In this document: piece after piece, positions 20,471 through 29,490 of the stretch | How positions within the stretch are numbered: the stretch's first letter is position 1 | How the letters are laid out: each line of letters opens with the position of its first letter | Assembly (NCBI GenBank): GCA_025769875.1 | Contig: JAGFNK010000598.1 | Location: 1 to 31,161, forward strand | Origin: Russula earlei | Lineage: Eukaryota; Basidiomycota; Agaricomycetes; Russulales; Russulaceae | Length of the DNA stretch: 31,161 nt | Direction of reading: 5' to 3' | The notes under the pieces: generated by a model | Database searches by the model: none | The model's input: the letters and a program-made list of their open reading frames with translations, nothing else | What the model was told of the DNA's origin: nothing | Translations under genes and position numbers: made by a program

Positions 20471-20964
20471 TGTCACAAGAACCGGTACTCCGAACCGGAC
20501 CGGCAACCGGATAAGCCTACCCGGACATGTCTCGAGTTTCCCGCGTGTTTTATGATCCTTCCGTAGCCTCGCTTGTACCAGACGTTTCCCACATGTTCCA
20601 GTTTGATCGCCTCACTTCTACCTCAAGGATACTATTTGAGATAGTATCTAACATGTATATAAGACCGCTGTTCTACGAGGACAAGCTCTAAGCTTGTTCT
20701 CCTGTGAAATATCACTGGATTTCGAACTTCAGGACTTGTAGGCTTGCAAGACATCAAGCACTTCGTCTGAAACTTTCCCTACTCATAAGTCTTCGCAACG
20801 CGAAGACTTATTCGTCGTTTCCCCTCTTTGCGGAACATATTTGCCTTGGCAATATCGTATCCGAGATCCCCGAAATTCGCGAAGACTTAGTGTCTCGCTC
20901 GACTCGCTACGCTCGTCTCGCGCGTGAACCGATTTGTCAGCGACACCGCCCCCAGTCGGTGACA
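20471..20964 (+). repeat. Family B 3' LTR
   Basis: 494 bp, TGTCACAAG…CGGTGACA, followed by the duplicated ctcac. The hairpin seen in the 5' LTR is at 20785-20811. Confidence 0.95.
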
Positions 20965-20969
20965 CTCAC

Positions 20970-21720
20970 TTTGCATTGCCAACTCCTTTCCATTTCCTGG
21001 GCTACCCCTCCTGCGGTACAAGATATCGCTATTGCAAAGGCACTATAACATGACCAGGCACCCGTTTCCTAATCGGGTAATCATTGTGTGGCAGCCACAT
21101 GGTCACCCAGCCACCAAGAACCTGAAACAGCAGCACAAACTCTTAGAAACTGTTGCATAACTCACCTGACATCATCAAGGCTCCAATGACATCATGGCTG
21201 ACTGAGCGACTCCACAGTGACCTCATAGGCTCACTAAGTGCTCCACAGTGACATCATAATGATATCATTGCCCCACAATGATCAGTAATGTGCTCAGTAA
21301 GCCTGAAACTTGACACAAGCAAGTTTATGCCTCTGTAGTCCTATTGGATGGTACCAAAGGGTCTAGAATAGTTCCAATTCTTTGTAATTGACCCTGTACA
21401 CTGTATATAAACCCCAATGAAGCATGGCAGTCGTCAAACTGTCCATTTGTGATACTCTCATCTTCCTGGGTACTCCCCCGCAACCGCTCAGTCTAAAGAT
21501 TCCCCTCGCTCCCAAGGTACTCTTCAACGACCGCCTTGTTTAAAGCCCTCTTGCTACACTGGCCTCCAGTCTTTGCCTCTGTCTCTTGCAACACCTACCA
21601 GTCCCCATCTGGTACCTCCTCATCGTTTGGCTCGTCCTTCTGTTCAACACCACCTTCGCTGTGTATTATCTGTTCCGACCCTTGCCCACCTGCTGTTACG
21701 GCGTCGTGGCCATAAGAGCA
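20970..21720 (+). repeat. LTR D, main part (gypsy-type; 3' edge uncertain)
   Basis: This continues 13482-13548. It has several TGACATCAT-like motifs (21167, 21187, 21218, 21249) upstream of a TATATAA box (about 21403-21410). The stretch after the box resembles the family E LTR: aactgtccatttg, then a region where both could encode WYLL-like hydrophobic residues. It is therefore a related but distinct LTR. I could not fix its 3' end or find a primer site, and short ORFs here are not credible genes. Confidence 0.5.
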
Positions 21721-22375
21721 TTAGCTCAGGGTTCAGTGGGGCCAAGTCCCTGTGACTTGGTTCAAGGGTTCAGTGGGGGCCGGCTCAAGGAGACCGGTTC
21801 AGGGGTTTAGCATCTCAAGGCTGAGTCAGACAATGACTCAGTCCGCAGACAGAGTTGATCTTCTGGTTTCACAGAAGAGGAGGACAATGATAGAGCAAGA
21901 GAGGAGTAAGAGGGACGCAAGGGTTCCTCCTAGTGTGTTGATGTCAAGCAAGGTAAGAGCCAGCACAAACAAGTTGTGATTGAGAGAGGATACAGGGCAA
22001 AGGGATGCGACAGGAGATGGGACAAAGCTAAGCTTGGGGCATTCCCCAGCTTCTACAGGCGCTTAAATACTGTAAGTAGCAAGGCTGTACAGTACTATAT
22101 GTGGAACAATAGATAAAAGGTGGGCCAATAGCAAAAGTAACTCAACAATAGGTGAAACACAATAGGTGAAACACAATAGGTGAAACAATAAGGGACCATC
22201 AGCATCAAGGGATGAAACGGTAACCAAGGGGACAGGGGTGACAAAAGAAAATGATAACAGAAGAGGTTAGGGACGAACTGACGAGGGGGTAGATTGCAAC
22301 ACCTGCTCCTGAGTCCTTAGTGATCAGCATTATGTGTCTTGACATCTGGACAGTCTCTCATCATTCCTGTATTGA
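21721..22375. other. Non-coding stretch with hairpins and possible minus-strand promoter
   Basis: It contains two hairpins: 21742-21760 (ccaagtc/gacttgg) and 21821-21841 (ctgagtca/tgactcag). On the minus strand a tatttaa-like box lies near 22063-22069. TGTTG at 21936 and CAACA at 22301 could bound a 366-bp LTR, but no target duplication is seen. No gene is supported. Confidence 0.4.
22145..22186. repeat. 14-bp tandem repeat, three units
   Basis: acaataggtgaaac is repeated three times without change. Confidence 0.9.
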
Positions 22376-23314
22376 CCAGCCAATGCTCAAGTGTCTACTC
22401 CCAACTCCCCCACTCTTGTCAATACCTCCCTTCATCTCCCTTCTCCTCTCCAGCCTACTCCACGCACCGCCCTTCATCTCCTCACTGAAGACCTTGAGCC
22501 AGTCGACGCATCTTCACCCCTCAGCATCTTGTACTCCCCAACAGCTCCCCCATCATCTCCTACTACTGCCCAGCCTATTCCAGGCAACTTCGTCCCCATC
22601 AGCACTCCCCCTCCAGCACAGAACGAGCAGCAGCAAGCGGACCATCCTCCCTTGCCTGAAGGCTTCCTTGATCGTCCCCTTTGCACAGCATTTCGGTTCC
22701 ATCCTCACCAGTACTTTGTCCTTCCCAGCACCAGCCGCTCCCGCGAGCAGTGGCATCCCCTCCACAACTTAAACCATCAAGATTACCTGTCATGCATCCC
22801 TACCACTGATCAGCTAACTCATCACGCCTTCACCGACACCTTCACAACTGCATTTTGTGCATGCATCATCCACACTTTTGCTGTGGAACCCTCCAATGCT
22901 GCCCTTGCCACCAAGTACAATCTAACCCCCTTCAGCATCTGTTCCAACGTTGGGATCTACACCCTGGATGCTGACTTTCCCCTTGGATGCATTGCATACA
23001 TTTTTAACACTTCGTTGTTTAGAAAACTTCTTACTTTGCCTGCTGTTTACCACCCTGCTTACAAGGGCTCATTTTGCTTATCTATCATACATGACTTCTT
23101 GGACAGACACCTCACTTTTGCTTACAGTTACTTACATTTCGAAGAGAACAGTAACCACATCTCTCTACGTCACTATTCAACTTATACAGTCGATACCAAC
23201 CGCTTCAACCCACAGTTACTTTGCTTCTGTTTCACGCCTCATATTCCCCCTAACCCTCTTGAAATAATTGAGAGGTATCATCTCGGAACCATAGATCTTG
23301 CGCATGGTTCTTAA
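22376..23314 (+). CDS. Hypothetical ORF, Pro-rich N-terminus, no ATG
   Basis: An uninterrupted frame of about 312 codons between a TGA (22373-22375) and the stop at 23312-23314. It contains no methionine codon at all, so it is an exon, a truncated gene, or a frame fused to something upstream. The first ~95 residues are Pro/Ser/Thr-rich; the rest is His/Phe/Tyr-rich and globular-looking (RPLCTAFRFHPHQYFVLP, FPLGCIAYIFNTSLFRK, CLSIIHDFLDRHLTFAYSY). I recognise no family. A pyrimidine-poor ttgaccag just before 22380 could be an intron acceptor. AATAAA follows at 23343-23348. Being intact among decayed neighbours makes it notable. It could equally be a Gag-like ORF of an unknown element. Confidence 0.4.
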   Translation, partial: PANAQVSTPNSPTLVNTSLHLPSPLQPTPRTALHLLTEDLEPVDASSPLSILYSPTAPPSSPTTAQPIPGNFVPISTPPPAQNEQQQADHPPLPEGFLDRPLCTAFRFHPHQYFVLPSTSRSREQWHPLHNLNHQDYLSCIPTTDQLTHHAFTDTFTTAFCACIIHTFAVEPSNAALATKYNLTPFSICSNVGIYTLDADFPLGCIAYIFNTSLFRKLLTLPAVYHPAYKGSFCLSIIHDFLDRHLTFAYSYLHFEENSNHISLRHYSTYTVDTNRFNPQLLCFCFTPHIPPNPLEIIERYHLGTIDLAHGS

Positions 23315-23965
23315 AAAGTAAGAACCACCCTTGTAACGCTTCAATAAAGATCAAATAAACCTTTCTTCTTTGCCTTGACTATAGTGCCTTGAGAATACGC
23401 TGAAGCGAGCCAAACCAGGGCGCGCAGAGTTCGTGGGGCTGGACGGCGATCCAAAGACGGTTGTCTTGACCCAAGAGCAAGAGGAATGAGGAGGAAGGGA
23501 GAAGAGAAGGAGAGGAGAGGAGAGCAAGATCACTCGCGTGCAGTTGTTTCTGACTGAAGGTAAGGAGAACTCAAGAAGACTGTATTCCTCTTCCTCTTTT
23601 TCTACTACAGAGTAGCTAGGTGTTTTATATACAGGAGAGAAGTACTAAGGATGAAAGGCATGAAAGGGAGATAGGCATGAAAGAGAATCAAGACTGGTCG
23701 AGACGGTCGAGGCCATGGTGAAAGGCCTGAGACGCGAACACGTCGCGTGTGCCGAGGCGTGGCGTGCGCACGTGGTCGGTGGTGAGGACTGGGCGATGCG
23801 ATGCAAGGAAGGAGGCAAGGTGTGGGAGGAGGCCGAGTGTCACGCATCGCGCGCGGTCCGCATGTGGTTCCGAGGCCAGCGATATGGCTCACCTTACAAC
23901 GCCTTAGAAGAAGAAGAAGAAGAAGACGCTATCACCAGACACGTCTTGAGCCTAAATCATTATTG
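23315..23965 (-). other. Promoter-like, purine-rich non-coding stretch
   Basis: The plus strand has a ~55-bp purine tract (about 23472-23530) and a GAA microsatellite (about 23907-23926). The minus strand has a TATATAAAA box (about 23624-23632) followed by a pyrimidine-rich leader. It resembles the promoter/leader part of an LTR on the minus strand, but I found no partner copy or clear TG…CA ends. Short ORFs here lack support. Confidence 0.35.
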
Positions 23966-24514
23966 AACTTGGGCCTCCACCGCATTCCCTGTCACCACCT
24001 TAACCAACCTACACGACGTACCAGAAATAGAACCACCCCACAAAGACTTTCCTCATCTCATTGTCAAAGAGTTCCTTGAAGTCTTACCATTTGGACAACT
24101 CCTAAGCCACGACGAACACGCATTATACCTTGAAACCCTTAGTCGACTCCTGCCACCAGCATGACAACAACTATTATATTGGCAACTTGCTCAAGCAAAG
24201 AACATCCAAGGACAACCAGTTGATTATCAATCCCTGCACTCTAGCGAATTGAACCTTTGGACCAGGATCATCCAGCCACATCACCATCTCATCGTTGATT
24301 CTTTAAGGATAGGGTATCGCCTGTTTTACCTGGCTTGGACATACATCAGCTACTATTGTCTCACTGTCTAGTTCTACCACCTATGCCTCAACAGAATACA
24401 AAGGGAAAACCAATCTTACGTCCAACTTGCTATTGTACCAGGAATACACAACACCTTTGATTGGGAAACTAACTCTTGGTTATACGATGCAGACTACAAT
24501 CAACCTTGGGCAAT
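23966..24514 (+). pseudogene. Broken coding sequence of unknown family, 5' part
   Basis: A single plus frame (WASTAFPVTTLTNLHDVPEIE…, FLEVLPFGQLLSHDEHALYLETLSRLLPP, …DWETNSWLYDADYNQPW) is interrupted by only two stops, a TGA (about 24162) and a TAG (about 24369). It ends exactly at the TA target of the Tc1-type transposon and resumes in the same frame on the other side (26137). It is unrecognised; the steady codon pattern across 550 bp argues for a former gene. Confidence 0.45.
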
Positions 24515-24516
24515 TA

Positions 24517-24734
24517 CAGTGACCCAAAAAACCGTTCAAATGTTTTGTACATTTTTATTGTATTGACCATATTTAGAGAACCACTGCAGCTAATAATATG
24601 TAACTAGGTTTGTTTTCAAGCTCTACATCATAGCTTTGTAATGGTATACTTTATACAGCATAAGCATAATTATTTAGGAATATATAAGGTATGTTTGCTG
24701 GTGTACCCATTTGAACAGTTTTTTGGCCTTGGTA
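24517..24734 (+). repeat. Left terminal inverted repeat of Tc1-type element
   Basis: 218 bp, imperfectly matching 25917-26134. It holds the motif caaaaaaccgttcaaatg at its outer end (24525-24542) and its inverted form at the inner end (24708-24725). Confidence 0.9.
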
Positions 24735-24877
24735 AGTGAATTCATTATTTCTCAGATTAAGATTCATATTCTTTCCCCAGAGGGCTAAAATCGAACATGG
24801 AGGTCATGTGACCTATAATAAACTCAAACCATGTGCAAATAAGCCAAAACAGCTGCTTCTTCTTCACCAACAACATC

Positions 24878-25893
24878 ATGAAGTCTCTTCTTCCTCATGA
24901 AGTCAACTACATCATCTCCCTTCTCCAGGCCAACCATTCAGTTCGTAACATTGCCAAGGCAGCACACAGAAGCATTGGTTCAATCACCAACATTTGCCAG
25001 AAATACCTTCCTGACCTTCCAAAGTCCTCTGGAGGTCGTCCTTCCAAGCTCTCTAACCTTGACATCTGCTTTGCCAGACGCCTTCTTAGCTCTGGAGAAG
25101 CAGATACTGCTCCTCAGGTTGCTAGAAGGTTGGAGGTCATCAAAGAGTCCACTATCTCCAATCAGACCATTCGAAACTACCTTAACAAGGCAGGCTTGAA
25201 GGCAGTTACAAAGAAGAAGAGGCCTTACCTTAAACCAAGTCACTATAGGGCCAGAAAGGACTTTGCAGAAAAGTACCTATACTGGACTGTGGAGGACTGG
25301 AAGAGGGTAATTTGGTCAGATGAGACCAAAATCAATTGTATGGGCTCAGATGGCAAGAAATGGGCTTGGAAAAAAAGAGGAGAGCACCTTTCTGAACGCC
25401 TTGTTCAGCCAACAGTCAAACATGGAGGAGGTTCCTTGATGTTGTGGGGCTGCATGTCTTGGGAAGGAGTTGGGCATGCAGCAAAGATTGATGGAAAGAT
25501 GGATGCTGAACTTTATTGCAGCATTTTGGAGGATGAACTACTTGCATCTATCAAGTATTTCAAGAAGAAATGCAAAGATACCCTCTTTCAACAGGACAAT
25601 GCCTCTATCCACAAGAGCAGGCTTGCCACATCTTGGTTCCAAGACCACAGAATTCAGGTCATGGACTGGCCAGCTCAATCCCCAGACCTCAATCCTATTG
25701 AGCATCTTTGGGCTCATCTCAAAAGAAGCTTGCAGCTTATCCAACACCCCCTAAGGGAATCAATGAACTTTGGGAGCGCACACAGCTGGAATGGGAGGCC
25801 ATTGATCAAACTGTTGTGCAGAATTTGATAGAAAGTATGCCTAGGAGGGTGGAAGAGGTGTTCAAAGCAAATGGAGGATACGCAAACTACTAA
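24878..25893 (+). pseudogene. Tc1/mariner-type DD34E transposase (one frameshift)
   Basis: Starts at ATG 24878 (MKSLLPHEVNYIISLL). The N-terminal helix-turn-helix pair (HSVRNIAKAAHRSIGSI; TISNQTIRNYLNKAGL) is separated by GGRPSKLS, a GRPR-like linker. The catalytic domain has VIWSDETKIN (first Asp), LFQQDNASIHKS (second Asp) and SPDLNPIEHLW (Glu), with 34 residues between second Asp and Glu: DD34E. At the CCCCC run near 25748-25752 the frame shifts; the C-terminus (INELWERTQLEWEAIDQ…ANGGYANY) continues in another frame to the stop at 25891-25893. Total length about 338 residues, normal for the family. All catalytic residues are intact, so the single shift (or a sequencing error) is the only visible lesion. 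Confidence 0.9.
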
Positions 25894-25916
25894 TTTTGGC
25901 ATATACCCTATTTAGA

Positions 25917-26134
25917 TACCAAGGCAAAAAAACTGTTCAAATGGATACACTGAAAGAAATACCTTATATCTTCTTACATAATTATGTTCATAGTATATAT
26001 AGTATTTTATTACAAAGCTATGATGTAGAGCTTTAACACAAGCCCACTAACATGTTATCAGCTGCAGTGGTTCTCTAGATATGGTTAATACAATGAAAAT
26101 GTACAAAACATTTGAACAGTTTTTTGGGTCACTG
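25917..26134 (-). repeat. Right terminal inverted repeat of Tc1-type element
   Basis: 218 bp, with the same motif at the inner end (25925-25943) and, inverted, at the outer end (26109-26126). Confidence 0.9.
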
Positions 26135-26136
26135 TA

Positions 26137-27480
26137 CCAGCCCAGACGCCTCATATACTGGTCCCCCTACATACTATTCTATCCCAGCAATCCTAGAAGC
26201 CTCAAGTCTTGCCCCTTGACCCCTCACACCAATTCAAACCACCATCCCAACTAGCCAAGAATGTTGGTCTGCCAGCACAGAAAATACTGAGTCAAATCCG
26301 TGGACAGCAAGGTGTAACTGCAAAACAGAGTATTGCACGTGCAACTTTCAACCAGATACACCTCCTACTCCTAACGGAATTACCTTGTGGATGCCAGGCG
26401 ATTACCACCTCCCCATTCAATAAATCTGGCTCCTCAACACAGGAGACGCGTGTCATCCCAACAACCCCCTGAAAGAGAAACAGTTCCCAACGTAAGAGGA
26501 TTTCTTGTTGAAAGACCATTACCTCCTACCCCTCCTGACACCTACTTACCCTTGTTTACCAATCATATTCCTACCCCTGTTGTACCTATCCAACCCTTTG
26601 CGTCACCCCTCATTGAATCCCCTGATAGTGCAGATCTTAGGAGTACTGATTTACACTGCTACTTACCAGAACAATCCTTCTTAGCATTAAACCTACCTAC
26701 GCGTTCAAGGAGAGAGTTAATTGAATTCAAGAGTTATTGTACCCAAGCTTGGCATCAACGACTGACACACTTTATAGTTTACAAACATCCCATCAAGGAA
26801 ATAAGTGACTTTGCCATCTCTCCAGCAGAACTCAAAGGATATCTGTGGAAAACCCAAGTAGTTCTAACACAAAGCAGCATCACCAAAGAATACTCCCCAA
26901 TCCAATTAAAGAAACATCAAGGAAGACCCAACTCCATTCAACTGAAGCCAGCCTATACCATAGCATATCCTTGGAACAACAGCCATTGGACCATAAACAT
27001 TGTCTAAAAAACTTATGAGCACTAGAAGAGATATCACTGACAACGAAGAAAACTTAATTCCACTCTTATTTGAAAACCTCAGCTACAATACTGTAGACCA
27101 CTGTTATCGAGTAAGATTTGCAGGATTATCTATTATCAACCACAGAAATCTTTCAGACTCTTGGTTTTACGAAGATGATAATGACGAAGTTACTACCACC
27201 CAACTTAAAGCAGCAGCCCCAGGAGCGGAAAACGTTCAGGAATTTAACCCCTACAATTTCACAGGTCTCTTCCTAGATAAACCAGTCAAGTGGAGCCATT
27301 CTAGAAGATATTGGGGTTTACTACAACAACAAAGAAGTCAACTTCACGGCTAGAGCAACACAAGAAGTTACCGCTGTTCTAGGCACTGCACCAAGCATTC
27401 GAAGCGCTACTCCAGGACCCTCTACCCGACAAAATACTCAACAACCCACTCCGCATACAGTTAGCAACGTACCACAAACA
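26137..27480 (+). pseudogene. Broken coding sequence of unknown family, 3' part
   Basis: Continues the frame of 23966-24514 (SPDASYTGPPTYYSIPAILE…, LWMPGDYHLPIQ). After a TGA (about 26218) and a TAA (about 26421) it passes into other frames: 26387-27007 (DLHCYLPEQSFLALNLP, ELIEFKSYCTQAWHQRLTHFI, AYTIAYPWNNSHWTINIV) and 27000-27353 (NLIPLLFENLSYNTVDHCYRVRFAG, FNPYNFTGLFLDKPVKWS). A last frame (DIGVYYNNKEVNFTARATQE…) ends at the TGA near 27487. At least three frame breaks. The protein is unrecognised, perhaps 900 or more residues originally, Pro-rich in the middle. It could belong to an older mobile element or to a lost host gene. Confidence 0.45.
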
Positions 27481-27540
27481 ATCCCTTGAACACTCACTCC
27501 AACTAGAATCCAGTTACAAGGTCCAGCCCCACCCATTGTT

Positions 27541-28502
27541 TGTCATGAACCATTCTCCGGAGAGGGCCCTTGAAGGACCCTTCCCTATAGGAGGAAACCT
27601 GGTCTCTATGGTGTCACCCTGTTCACACGAGCAAAAGGGGTGAGTAGAGGTGTCCACAATATCGCGCGCGCATTGTTGCGCGAGCGATTCTCGGCACAAT
27701 CAACATACAGCAAGCCCCACTTAAAGGCAACCCTTCTAACAACAAAAGACAGTATTAGGGCCTTCCTAAGGACCCTTCGGAACGACCCTAGGAGCTCTAC
27801 AATAGGCACTAACCTAGTATCAAAGGCCCTACAACGCGTTATTAGACCAACTCTAATAACTATAGAACGGACTATAAGGCAATACTAAGGACCTTAATAG
27901 GAGTATTAGGGTCGACTCTAAGGACCCTAATAGAACTATATAAGGGCCTTATAAGATGACACTATTCCCTAACCAAACTACAAGTCCTCAAATGACCGGC
28001 CCTAAACTAACTAACAAGAAATGAATCAGGTGCTTACATGTGCACTAAAGTAGTAAACACGTGGACAATGGAAACTCTTACTCATCAAGAAGAGTCTTCT
28101 TACTCAGCAGATTACTGAGCATGACCGAGCATGCTCAGTAAGCGTCCTCCGACTTCTTACTCATCACTCTATTGTGCTTGATAACAAGGTTATGACTTGT
28201 TCCCTATTTAGCAGTTCTCTTGTAGTATATAAGCGCTCAATAAAGTAACGGACAGTCCTCAGACTGTCCATTTGTTTATGGCACTCTCCAACCCTGGGAT
28301 ACTCCTTTAAGGACCGTCCCCTTGTGACTATCCTGGCCTCTTCCCTGCGTGATTGCTCAACTCTCACAGTAACAATACCTCTCTGGTATCTGTTACTACT
28401 CTGGACTCTACTTCTTGCCCACGCAGTCTTGGACATCTATCGACTCGTCTCCGAGCTTATCCCTCGCTCTTGAACTGGATAGTTCAACAGTGAGTCTTGA
28501 CA
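27541..28502 (+). repeat. Family E 5' LTR
   Basis: 962 bp, TGTCATGAAC…GTCTTGACA. TATATAA at 28226-28232, then AATAAAG (28239-28245) and a perfect 8-bp hairpin, ggacagtc/gactgtcc (28250-28269), at the expected transcript start. GC-rich segment gcgcgcgc near 27664-27671; 27633-27667 matches the copia LTR in reverse orientation. After the LTR (ttgttacaactgc) no tRNA-type primer site is evident. Confidence 0.9.
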
Positions 28503-28534
28503 TTGTTACAACTGCAACAACTCAGAATCCCACC

Positions 28535-29490
28535 ATGTCAAGCAATTCACACCTTGTTGGAACTGCCCCAGAACCCTTCGATGGAAAGGTCAACAATACA
28601 GAAGCCTTTTGGGCAGCCCTGGCCAATTATTACTACATCAATGGCAACTCTTTTACAGATGAAAGCAAGAAAGTTGCCACTGCACTAACCCACTTTAAAG
28701 TAGGAACACCTGCTGGAGCATGGGCTAGGGAACAAACTACTAAAGCCATGGCTCATACCATAGCTGACTTCAGATCATGGGACGACTTCAAAAGGACCTT
28801 TGCTGACAATTTTATCCCTGCAGAAGCAGAATTGGCTTCTGACAATACTATGCACACTTATTATCAAGGAAAACTACCATTTAATGAATGGTATCAGAAT
28901 GGTCACACCACGCATCACGAGCTACCACTGACGAAAGGACAAAGATGTATGCATTCAGAAAGAACATTAACCCAGCCCTACATCAGAAGATATTGGGAAT
29001 CACACCAACACCAACTACACTTGCAGCCCTTGTCAAAGCAGCAAGAGAGTTTGACAACCTGTTCCACCTATACAATTCTATGGCCTTTAGAGGAGGACAC
29101 TCTGTGCGTACTCAAGGATTAAACACTCAAGGATCAGACAATCCCTTGGAAATTAACTTGTACCAAGGAGAACCTAATGAACGACCCTGGGGATCCAGAA
29201 GTGAAAGAAAACCCCTCACAGATGCAGAGAAAGAGTTTCGACGCAAGAATAACCTCTGTTATTACTGTGGAAAGAAGAACCATATGGCAAATCAATGTAG
29301 AGCAAAGAAAGCAGCCCAAGGACGCCAACAACGAGGATCTCGCCCCCAAACAGTCAGAGCTACAACCATCCAAGATGAAAACATCGAACCTGCACAAGAA
29401 GAACCTATTCCTGTTGCATCATTGACAACTTGGAGGGAAACACTTGCAGACTCAACCCTCCACCCAAGATCTGATCCTATAGATTTTTAA
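28535..29490 (+). pseudogene. gag: Family E gag with CCHC knuckle (one frameshift)
   Basis: The ATG at 28535 has good context (ccaccATG). N-terminal part: VGTAPEPFDGKVNNTEAFW, then ALTHFKVGTPAGAWAREQT and DFKRTFADNFIP, typical of gypsy Gag. The frame shifts near 28888-28905 (after GKLPFNEWYQ) and continues (DERTKMYAFRKNINPALHQKI, LVKAAREFDNLF) to a CX2CX4HX4C knuckle, CYYCGKKNHMANQC (about 29257-29298). It ends RSDPIDF with TAA at 29488-29490. About 318 residues; one indel away from intact. Confidence 0.85.

Larger units (their letters stand above)
13549..20964 (+). mobile_element. Complete Ty3/gypsy chromovirus, family B
   Basis: A 7416-bp element with 494-bp LTRs (TGTCA…TGACA), target duplication ctcac (13544-13548, 20965-20969), Gag with a CCHC knuckle, and pol in the order protease, RT, RNase H, integrase, chromodomain, then a long extension. 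The LTRs differ at only 3 positions, so insertion looks recent. Pol from 16.1 to 18.4 kb nevertheless carries about ten single-base frameshifts. Gag after 14.55 kb and the integrase-to-end frame are clean. Confidence 0.95.
24515..26136. mobile_element. Tc1-type DNA transposon with TA target duplication
   Basis: The element proper is 24517-26134 (1618 bp), flanked by TA at 24515-24516 and 26135-26136. It has 218-bp terminal inverted repeats starting CAGTGACCC and one DD34E transposase gene. Removing it restores the reading frame of the surrounding broken coding sequence. Confidence 0.93.

Noticed and set aside
21586..21810. Small ORF with a hydrophobic segment (WYLLIVWLVLLF)
   Set aside because: Sits in LTR D; the similar stretch in LTR E is interrupted, so coding is unlikely.
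21936..22301. Possible 366-bp LTR bounded by TGTTG…CAACA
   Set aside because: Flanks tagtg and cctgc are not a duplication and no second copy is seen.
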